Origin: Struthidea cinerea
Taxonomy: Eukaryota > Chordata > Aves > Passeriformes > Corcoracidae
DNA length: 64,000 nt
Direction of reading: 5' to 3'
Assembly (NCBI GenBank): GCA_013397865.1
Contig: VZTI01004809.1
Location: 56,173-120,172, forward strand
Shown one piece after another: positions 22,501 through 34,500 of the stretch (its first letter is position 1; every line of letters starts with the position of its first letter). Below the pieces are notes generated by a model, which saw only the letters and a list, made by a program, of their open reading frames with translations, was not told the DNA's origin and searched no databases. Made by a program: the position numbers and the translations under genes.

Positions 22501-25500
22501 CTACAAACACAAGTTAAGATAGAAGCGATCAGAAGCCAAACTAGTGCAGAAGAGAGCCAGCAGCTGGCTATGCAACCTTAACCTGTATTAAAGTGCTGGG
22601 CAGGTATCAGAGTTCAGGCTGCATAATTAGACATTCATAATGCTCCCATCACTGTGGCATTAAGAGCAATTCAAGAACAGAAACTGCACTCAGGTATTCA
22701 GCTTTCCCTAGCAGCACAACACATGGGTACACACAGGATCCTGTTGAAGACCACTGTCTCCAGACTCTGGCAGCCCCAACTGACTGATCGCAAGAGAGTG
22801 TCCCTGGAGACAAACACCTCCTGCACAGCCACACACTCCCAAAGTCTCTAAAGGAAATGTTAACAATTCACTACTAGATAGATTTGTATAGACCACTTAC
22901 CCCTAAAGTTGTTTTAACGCTGAAGGACATCACTGGCTTCTCCTACTTATTATATAATTTTATGAAAGTAAAAAAAATTAAAGAACTCACTCCTCTAAGA
23001 GCTCATACTTCTTTCTCAAAGCTACCTTAATAATTTTGCTTTATCTCCTGAGCATGACATCAAGCACCTACCCAGTTCTATCACCATTCCAATGCTATTC
23101 CTTAGAACTGGGATAATCTCTCCAAACCACACTAGAAAGGTAGCTCCCAGACCACCTCCACTTCTGTTCTCGCAACTCAAGGCTATGAAAATATTGTGAG
23201 AAAATTTCTACTGAGCTCTATCAGCCTTCCCTTTGCATCCTTACATCAGTGTTTCAGTCCTTAGCTAAACTGGTATTCATGAAGACCAGGCTTAGCCCAA
23301 AGGCTACTGTCCCAAGATGCCTTGTGGAAGAGTCCTCCCTCCACATGAGTCCTACAGTGTTAGCCTATATTCCATCTCTCTAAATTAAAGCTCATCTTCT
23401 TGAGTGCCTCTGTAGCTTCCAAGCCTAGTAGGAGCATTTGCCCCCAAGCATATGTTCTCACCAGTTTTCAGTCTTGCCCTTACTGAGTTCCCACTATTTG
23501 CAAAGCCCCGAGTCATCTTTATGCAGCACAGCATGGAAGAGGAGCATTTCATCACAGCAGATAACAAGCAAATCCAGCAGACAAGCCATTCCTGGACACA
23601 ATAGATAGATGTTTATAGCCTCCCTTCAGAGAACCCTCTTCAAAGGTGTTTCAGGAGGTAAATGAAATTGACTGAGGTTTAACACTCCTGCTTCCACAGT
23701 GAACAGCTGTCCATGTCTAGAAAGAGAGCAGCTTTTCCTTTTTCCATAGGAACTGCTTATAATATTTGTTTATCCCCACAACTGCATTCCTGGGTACCTT
23801 TGTGACAACATCTTCACTGGTGGCTCCACTAGACAGCACAGATAGCCTGGTGCCAAGGACAACACACCTAATCATTTTTGTCAATTTTGAGCCTATTATC
23901 AGAAAAACAGCTGTAGGAAGGTAAGACTTTATGCTGTAGAGTAGCATCTTCATAGAAACTTATCACAACACTTCCCACTAATCATTTCCTACATACCTTT
24001 TCTGTTATATTAATAGTCATACTAATCCCTAAAAAACTATTACCACAGTCAATATACCTTTGTACTACTCAGATTCTCAAACATAAGATCCAGGGGTCAG
24101 CTTATGACACTTACGAAGCTGAAAATAAGTCTTCCCCCACTAATGCACCATTCAGCTTTAGAACTTCTAGCCATCACATGCTGTCTCCAAACTTTTTTTT
24201 AAATGTAGCTATAGAATAAGGATATGAATCCATGGCAGGTATGCCCATCCACAGCTTAGATGCAAGCTCCAGGTCAGTGTCTGCCAAATACATCTGGGGA
24301 TGGAACTCTACACAGCTGCCAGCAAGGCAGTATTTGCTTCCATTTACTTATGTTTCATGGACTGTTTAGACACAGCATCTTTTGTGGTCAATGGCAACTG
24401 CCAGATATTAAAGGTTAGTGCCACAAAGGGACAGGCTTGTCTTGCTCTAAAGCAATATTAATGCCACAATAATATAATTTCTTCAGGAGTAATAAAGAAA
24501 AATATTTTCTTATGCCTGAAATATCTAATCTGTAGATGTTAGAAGCTTTGGTAGTCTTTTCCAGGTCTTTCATAGCCTTACTCAAAGGCTAAGGGTGCTA
24601 CCTGCTCCGACTCCCTAAGAGAAGATAACATATGGACTGTTCCCAGCCAATTCTATGTTCGCCCAGTCTGAGGGGTGACAACCTCCTAGAGGAACAGTAG
24701 CAAGTGACTCAGAGTGGTTATGTCTCCAGATGGAAAAACAGTCAATAGAAGACACATGAAAATGCAGTGAAAAGTGTCCAGGCCAGCATACAAGACAAGT
24801 ATTCCAGCCTATATTCTCAAATCAAACAAACCTCAGGAACAAATACTTGCATGTTTTACATCAGGCCAGACCAGACAGAATTTCTACAGTTGTTCTTAGT
24901 AGGTGGATATCACTATATAATGGATGCAGTGCAAGAGCTTAAACTCTTTTTATATCCATCTAGTTCTTGAAATCAAATATGATATGAAGCATTTCCCAAT
25001 GCAAATCTTTTTTCTTTATGAATTGATCAGATCTAATCAACAGGTGGATTGGATTTTTTCCAATCAATATTTCTGAGATTGTTGTGTTCTCCAAAGAATC
25101 TCAAAATACAACACAAGTTTCAGAAATCAGTTTTGGATGCAAGGACCAGTTTCCATGCGTTCTGAAGGTTCATGTTGGCATTCAAGCAACATTTATACAC
25201 TTCAAGGGATCTCAAACATTAATCACTAAAATGCTGTGTGGAAACACTGAGGATCACTGTCTCTCCTGATTTCCTAACAAGTTTTTCCATTATACATTTG
25301 CTTAACAGATACCAATATCCAGAAGGAAGCTGTGGTTTATATTACAAGTGGGTGTGAGTTGGGAGCAGTCAGCATACATAACCAAGCAGGTTTTCAGATC
25401 TCTGCCAAGTATCCTGCAGGTCAATCAAGAGAACTACAAACATACCCAGCATTATTTGCACGTAGGAACAAGTATGTGCATACACACCATCTAGAGGTTT

Positions 25501-28500
25501 CAGTTCTCTCCCTGCAGATTTTCTGTCCCTATTTTTCCTATGACATTTCTAATCTGTAGTCCTGAAAGTTTTTTGTTTGTGAAGTATTAACTATTTTCTG
25601 ATTTGTGACAACAGATACTGACAACATCCTTTGATCAAGCTACTGATTAACAGCTTCTATTAATTTCAAGACTGTAAGACAGGTCCTCATTGCAGGTTAG
25701 TCTTACTTCATATCCCTTACTGTAATACTCAGAGGAGCACTAGCAGTGAAAGAGAACACGTCAGACTCATTCACTAGTGTTTCAAGATTAAGTTATTGCC
25801 CCTTTATGCTAGGTCTAGGAAGTTCAGCAGACCCAGAGCGTCTCCACAGCACCCTGAAGTCAGATCCTCTGACTGAAGCCAGCAGGAGGAACAGAAAAAG
25901 TAAAGGGTGCACACTACCAAGTAGACATCAGAAAAACTCAAAAAAATTTGACAGATGAGCCCAGACTTCAGTGAAAAGCAGATATTTTCAGAAACTGGTA
26001 GAGATTTTCAAGTACTCCTTGGGCTGGTACAGGACATGACTATAATGTGCACGTATACACAAGATTGCAGCATAATGCCTATAATGTTCATTGCTGGAAA
26101 GCAGCCCATGAGGAAATGCAACTTCAATATAAAGCTTTTTTAGAAGTGGTTCATACAAAAATTAATAGTAAATTTTGTGGTATAACCACCAAAGTTGAAA
26201 GTTTTGACACGGTACTTTGTTCACAAAAACTAACAAGACATGTTATTAGCAAAAGTATTCACATAGCCAGAATAATTTTCATGCTCCAAGATTGGAATGT
26301 TTATCCACATTTAAAGAAAGAAAGGCTGCATAACCTGACAAATAGCAGAAGTAGGAGCACTAAACCATCAGCTCACCTGTTAATCCAACTGGAATACTTA
26401 GATCCCAATGATTAGTAAATCATGGAGGAATATCACAGATGGTGCTCCCAACAAGGAAGGCTTTTTTTTAAATTTAAAAAAAAAAAAAGTTTTCAGCTCT
26501 AAGGAGCACTATTCCAAGATCAACCCAGCTCTATCCCTGGAAACACCAAAAGCTCCTTCGGTACAGATGCCTTCCCCACATTTAACCAGATAGCCTGCTG
26601 CCTACTCTGTCTGCCAACTGAAATCAACTTCCCATAAGGTCATGGTAGCACGACAACAGTAAGCAGGGGGAATGGATCCAGAAACACTTTCTGCCACAGA
26701 AGACTGCAATAGTCTGCCCTGGATAGTGCTGGGACTTTCAACACACCCCTGTAGAAGGCTGCTTTTGAGTAAAATGAAGCATCCAGCAATGTATCTCGGT
26801 GCCCTGAATAAACTGAGATCACTGCAAATGTTTAAAAAAGCCACCTGCATGGATGACACACATGCCTTCAGGCACAACGGGCGGATCTTCTCTCCCACCA
26901 CTGAACTATGATGTAAATAGGCAGAAGGAGAAACTATACTCAGACTGATCTCTGCAGCAAGCTTGCACAATATTGGAGTAACAATTAATCCTTCATGAAT
27001 CCAAATGTTTTACTAGTTAGCAGAGGAACAGTCAGAAGATAACAGTAAGAGCTGCTACCTGAAAGTCAAGTCATTGAGTTTATTAAGGAAACGAAAGGAA
27101 GAAGCCTCCACCAGCCTCCACGGCAGCATTTTGTATGGTGGGCTGAGTAGAACTTGGACATTGCTACCAGCAACAACGTTTGAACAGGCTTATCAGCTTT
27201 GAAGAAAGGTGGGGTTTGTTTGGTTTGGTTTTTTAATTTAAATAATTTTACTCTCCTGGTATCCAGATAGCTGTTGATCAGAGCATTATCATTCTGCTGC
27301 TTTTCAGACACTATGGCAGTTTTACTAATTAAAACCTACAAATGAAGGGATAATGACAGCCTACGGAGGCATGCAACAATTAGTCTTCCCTGCTAATGCA
27401 TTCCTCCTCCAATGAAATATAGTAGTCGTTAAAGGCATCCCTGCTGTTCTAATCCTTGGCAAGCTACATTTATTTAGAAAAGTGAATCATTAAGTGTCCC
27501 CCCAAACAATCATTCTGGTGAGAAGTTTGTGACATTAACTAGAGTTGAGGTTATTTTGACAAATTCATGATGGAGAGCAGCTCAATGGAGTAAGGACAGG
27601 TAATGAAGAGTCCCAGATTCTGACACTTGATTTAAAACATTTTAACTCCATTTGCTGGACAGCAATTAAAAGCCACCAGTAGGCTTTTATTCCAGTGAGC
27701 CCATCACTGCAGATGTGATTTCATGCAATCCAAGCCGACATACTTAGTATAAAAATAATAATAAAAACAAAATTACAAGAGTTTAAGAGCTGTGGTCCAG
27801 AGTGTTGATATGATGCTGTGAGTACAACTAAAAGAGGTTTTGTTTCTGGCTGCTGCTGTTCTCCATCTGTGACAGAGCTCCCAGGCTAAATACACATATG
27901 GTTGTTTCCTAACCCAGTTCTGTCAAGTGATGCTGGTTAGCCAGACAGAGATATGTAAACAAAGCTGCTGGCAGCAGCTCTGAATGGTATCACTCCTAAA
28001 CCAGCCCACTTGTTCCTAAGTTTGCCAGTTTTAAACTCCCTGTAACTTAATCATGCTTCCGTAAGGATCTCATCAATAATCAAGGTTAGAAAAAAGAGTC
28101 ACTTGTTTTACATGATGGTCATTATGGAGAATCAGATTCATCACAGAGAACAAGTGAGACTTTTTTCTAACCTTGATTATTACTCAGATTGGTCATTTTA
28201 CTTTTATACATACATACTTCTGCATGTATGCATACATAAATATTAATGCTATATGTATGTTGCACATGTACATACTTCTACAAGTTGATCAGTTTATAAT
28301 GAGAAAACCCATACCTAATCCATAGCAGGAAGAGACATAAGCAGAGAGATGAGAACACTAAGACATTGTAATTCCTTGTGCAGCACATGTCAGAATCACA
28401 CCTTTATCACATAAAGATCTCTTAACTCAAACCACTCCAATAGAGAGAACTGTACACACTGGCACAACAGGGAGATAACCCCAATCTAGCCACTATTAGA

Positions 28501-31500
28501 CAAACACATCGGATAAGACCCATGCTCTCAAGCAGTACATGTATCTCTCAAGAGAAGTCCAGCAAAGGTGTGAACAAACAACTTTACCTACCCACCTTGG
28601 TTCAACAGCACAAGAATTTACCATAGGACACAGAACACAAGAACACTCTGCCAGTTATTTTGAGTTCAAGGACTTCCTGAGCCAGGTGTGGTTTCTGTGT
28701 ATTCACTAACTCACAATGAATTTCCTGCCATGGAATTCATCCAGTTTGTTTGAGCCCGCATCAGTTTCCAGTTTCCATATCATGTTTTGGCTGTGAGTCC
28801 TACAATTAAGAAGCTCCTCTTTCCACTATGCTATTTAAAATATTTTTTGAAGTAAAAAGCATAAATGTATTACCACATGTATAGATTTTGACAGATACTT
28901 TTGAGGCTTTAAAGGCACTGCTTAAAAGTGATAAAAATTGCATTAGAACTCAAATACAATAAGATTCAACTTTGTTTTAAAACTTTACCCTGTAGCACTA
29001 GCTTTCAAGTTTTTATATGGTATAAGTTTCTATAGGATGTGTTAGCAATTGCCAAGTAGTGCAGTTATTATTTCCAATGGACATACAGCACCTAGTACAC
29101 CTAGGATTAGATAAAGGAAAACTCCTCCCTCCCATGAATCCTATTGTTCTTTCTCAAAAGCCTGGGACTAGACAGAGAGCAAGACCACTGATTTGCTGTC
29201 AGAACATGTTGCCAGATATAATTACAAGCTGAACAGAGATACCAAAGACTGACAGATCCCGAATAACTTGCTCTCCCTCCTTTTCATTAGGAGTTCACTG
29301 AAGCTATTTTAATAATTTAGAAGGCATCCATTTCTTTACACCATTGGTGTCATCACCAAAGCTGTAAGAGCATTAAGACAAGTCTGAGAGTTTCAGGATT
29401 TGTGATAAATACTGAAGACCAAAAAAATGTCTCCCTCCCTTCCACCATCTAAGTTAATCACAGTGTGGAAAACAGCGTTGGACTATTATAATGCAACTTG
29501 ACCTTGCAAAACACAAGTGGTAGAAGCTTTTGGCAGCAGCTCAAAGAAACTTTCCTTATTTCCATAAATATTCACTAGTTAGATTTATGAACCATTGTCT
29601 GATCATTACCTACCAGCTCTATATTGCTTTTCCATGGACATGCTTTTAAATGCAGCACTTAGTACAGAGGATACCCCATTCTTTCCTGCTGCACATACTT
29701 AATTTTTGAATTAAACTTCAGAACCAGAAGACTACACTTAAAAGAGTTCTGTTTGCTACTTCAAATGGACCCAATTGTTTTTTTGCATCCTGGACAAAGC
29801 ACAGGAACTTGCCTGAAAAGCAGTAAGAATTTTTTAGAAGAAAAAAGGAAAAGCCCAAAATGTCAGCTACAAAGAATCACTACATCTATTGGCATATATA
29901 CTAATTGTCTGTAGATCAAACATTTCCTCTGGATGGAAAAGCAATACCTAAACACCAAATCTCACAACAAAGAAAGAAGCCAACTTGACTCCAGAAATTT
30001 TTCCTTATTTTCTTTAAAAGGGCAGTATTTGTAATTGGCAGAGAACCCATGTAATAATGGTTTCCTAGGAACAGTGAACAACTACCAGTTAGACAAGAAT
30101 ATTAAAGGGATATTTTGGGACCTGGGATTGATCAATCTGTGACCAACATACATGCCCACAGCTCAAGCAGCCAGTGAAGGGACTCGTGGGATCTCATTCA
30201 GTAAAAAATCTCTGGGGCCTGACACTCAGCCTGCAGTGGCCAGCCTGTTCTTATTTTAAGAAGTAAAACATGTCAGTCACTACAGACTATTACTGCTACT
30301 ATGTTTTCACAAAACATAGAACTGTTATTGAGAAACTTGTTTTATATTGCCAGTGCAAGTTTGGAATTTTATTTTTCTTAATCTTACATTAACAAGGCTG
30401 AGTTTGGTAATATTATTATAACCATAAAACAGATATTGAAGGCATTATAGAAAATAACTCACAAGTGAAGGAAACACTTTAATAAAAAAACACAACAGGC
30501 AGTTCACAGATATGTAGGTAAAGTAATAAGAAAATCTTTGTTATCTTACAGGTATTGAAGAGTTCATATTGCTTAACAACTTCCTAAGTAGCTATTTGGT
30601 CCCTGCAGCAGAGAAACTTGAGTTGTTTAGCAGACTTCCTAACAGATGAGAAATGGTTTATGACTTAAAGGGAACATGGCTCTTTCCAAGGCCTCCTGAC
30701 TGCAGAGGGCAACAGGTATCCAGAGACTTTGTCCCGTAGAAGATAGCTAATATATCCAGAAGAACCAAAAGCCCTTTGTGAGAGGTGTTTATGAGGACAG
30801 GAAGAATATATGCCTCTATATGCTTTACATATGCATTTGATACAATACATATTTATAAAAGTAAACAGTTTTCACCATAAAGGTCAAAAGTTACTTTGTT
30901 ACAAAAACAAAGAGGCAGTATTTCAGAAGCTGTTAAGGCAGACCCCAGTCCACCCATTCTAAACAGGGGCCAAGGGCTTCTTTATGGACATGGGAAGGAG
31001 TACTGCACACATCAATTCCCACTGATGGCATAACAAAGCAAACTAATAAGTTTAAGAGGAATGTTAAGTGGAACAAAAATAATAAAAAATATCCCACTCA
31101 AACATGTCTTAGGTTTAAAAAAAAAAAAACCAAAACAAAAAACCCCAAACACAGTAACCAACCCCCCTGCCCCCAAAACGTTGTTACCTGCAATACTCTA
31201 AAACTTGAAAATCCCTAGTTATCCTGAAATTGTTTCCCTGAACATGATACTGAACAAGCTGTTCATGGTATCACAAGTCCTTAGCAGAGCAGACAATGTT
31301 CTTTTGTGAGCTTTGTGCATTTGCTGGAGACAATTAAAAAAAAAGAAAAGGCAAAGAAAAAAAAAAAAAAACTTCTTTGTTGCTGCTTGGGTTCTCCTCT
31401 GCTTTACCTGGGGTAATATGCTGCATAGTTCATGAAGAGCTGAGCCCCAGCAGGGTAGTAAGCTGTGGAGGGCTGGAGGGTTCGTGGGTTCAGAAGCATG

Positions 31501-34500
31501 GATGGCTGATACAGAGCAGCTTCTGTTGGCACAACCGCAGCAGGAGCCGGAAAGGAGTAGGCAGGGGGTGAAAGGCCTACAGGGAGCAAATGGAAAATAG
31601 ATTAGGACTTCTGAAATTCCAGAGCTAATGAAGACTATACATACAGAACTCCACAGTACATCAAGAACTTTCACTGACTACAAAGTGTTGTGCCCAGCCC
31701 CCAGTCAAAAGTAAAGCCAAAAATACACAAAAAGCCACCTCTTGCTCTGGGAATAGGGTCTCTTCCTGATACATAGGTCAGTTTACTCATCTAGGCTCAG
31801 ATTTTAATGAAGTCTGCATTCAAGAACTATGAGACTTCTCAGTAAGAAGAAAACTTCCTTGATAAAGATCTGTCTAATGTTCAACAAAAGAGAGGAGACT
31901 TTCATCCTGGTATTCCTTATCCCTTAATCAACAGCAGAGGGAGAAAAGTCATGGCTTTGCAGCTTGAAGCGTTAACACTAAATTAAAAAAAAAAAAACTA
32001 AAACCAAAAGTGTGTTTTGTGCTGTTTTGACAAAATGTTAGGCCCTAAGCGAATTCTCCCTGATGAGAGTTCAACCTCCTCCTTTGCTTTCCTCTTCTCC
32101 TCCCCAGTGCCATAGAAGTAAACATAAAACTTTAGATAAAGTAAGCCTTTAATTTTGCTATTCAGTTGCAGTCAGCATCTCACTGTATTGTAAAATGGGG
32201 CAATGACAGGGCCAAAAGGCCTTATCTGAGGAATGCATCACAGGTATTTGTAGTTGGAAATGGGAACATTGACACCTGTGTGTTTCCAAAGTTCGTGACT
32301 CTGCCCAAGAACCTGTCCTAGGAGCTCTCAGAAGATTCCAACCCATCTGGAACAGCCATCACACACAGGACTATCTACTGCTGACCCGTGCTCAAGATAC
32401 TTTCATTGAAAGAAAAAAAACTCTCCCAAGGATTAGCTGAAGGTCTACTTGCACTCAAAAGAAACTACTCCCAGGAACTTTGCTGCTATTTCAGCAGCTC
32501 TGCCTAGCATGTAGAGGACATTTCTTAAAAAGTCCACCACCAAAAAAAATACACTTGCATAGAGAGACAGAGAGAAAGCTACTACTTGACTACCTTGCCA
32601 TTTATGATTTTAGAAACAAAATATTATTTTTCCCATAGGCTCAGATTTATGTGGCACATATGCTTAGTAAGTTAGCCCTTAAGCTCTTAAAGCATTTCTC
32701 CCAAAAGTTTGTGTAGAAGTCAGTGTTCATCCTAGAAGCTCTGAGAATCCAAATTTAAAAGGAAATACAGATTCTGCAATTCTCTGAGGCAGAAGCCACG
32801 TGTATTTCACTCCCACAAAGGCAACCCCGATTCCGTATGAATAACAAAAAGCAAAGGAAGAGTTCAGTCAGTTGCAGTTCAAAAGGCAGAACGTGATTAA
32901 GTCTCAAAGGGGAGCATTACCTATGGTTTCTCACACTAAATTTTGGATGTGAAAAAGGAAGGCCTTTTACTTGACATGTTCACCATGATGAAAAAATGTA
33001 AGTACAGATCAGTTTAAATGCAAAACAGTTCTTTCAGGTCTAGACAGGGCTTAGAAATTACTTTTCAGAATCATCACTCATACCAACCAATTAAAGTTTC
33101 AGGGAGGGGAGGGAAAATTTGCCACTGGAAAAGCAAAAGTAGTTCTTCAGTCATAATAATTCAGAACCAAAGGGAAAAATAATAATTGCAAGCTGGTGAT
33201 GATTTAAGACAAAAAGACCCCCGTCTGACAATGCTTTCCAAGAACCAGGATCACAGTCAACAAAGCAGCTCCAATACCTACCCACACACAGTGTAGAGTA
33301 GAGCGTAGTGGCAAGACCCAAGCAAAACTTACATGGTAACTTACATGGTGGTGGGGACAAGCCATTTCGATTTAAAGTGCCCCCCATTAATACAAAGTTC
33401 ATCTCTTCAGCAGAACATTGAAAGACTTCAACATATCTGTCCTTCATAGTCTTCTTATGACACTTCTGTGCAGCTAGGAAAGCTCGATCTGCAGATTTCA
33501 TCTGAATGAAGGCATCTCCCGATGGACGTCCCTACAAACAAGGTAAACAAAAAAGAAATGTTACTGTAGGCTCCATGAAGGAGCAGCATAGCAAAAATTT
33601 GTGCTGTTATAAGCAGTCTCTTTGGTCATAAATACATTCATTTCAAAAGTCAAGTACAATCAGTCATCCTGAGCACTCATCAGCATGTTTAAGCCCTCCT
33701 CTCCAAAGTTTTTCCCACTTGTGATAACTTGATTGTATTTATTCACCTGTTTTGGTTAAGCTACATTGTAACTTGTTACTTCTGTATCTTAAAAAAAAAA
33801 AAAAAAGACACCCATGGGAGCGACTGTAATTCAGGAATACTTCGGTGCTTTAAGACCTGCTCTTAAAAATTTACTATTGCAGTATTGGAAGATCTAGTCC
33901 CCATTTATTACCTGTGATATTTAAAATTCAAGGATAAATAGAGTCAAGTGCTCATTGTTAAACAATTTGTTTTAAATTTTATTTACTGAAGACCAACATG
34001 GGCTGGGATGTTTTAGTAGGGTGCTAACTAGCCTAACACTTGGTATAAGCTTGCAGAGAGAGAGAAAAAAAAAAAAGACATCTTTATATCTGTAAATGAG
34101 CAGGATTCACCACTGGGAGGAGTTATTTTAGCCACATGCAGATGCTGATTTGAAGTAGCCAAAACTAGAGAGAGATCCGAAGCCAGCTCTAACTCAAGTT
34201 CTGGGCCAGTTCTCGTTCTGGAGGGGACAACAACAACTTTATCAGCATCCTTTACACAGTCATTTACAATTAGAGGGTTGAAACCTGGGAACATGGAGAA
34301 AGATAAAAATCTAGTAGTCAGGCCAAAGCAGTATTTGGGGAGGAAAAAAGAAGTCTGATATCTTTGGGTGGGGCAAGGGTGGCAGACAGCGCTTAGGGTT
34401 ATATGCACACACCAATTTCTTCATCCAGGTTCTTTCATTAGTGCTGCCAAGGGCTGATACTACTGTAAATCATTATTTGTGCTTTAATATCTGCACCTTT

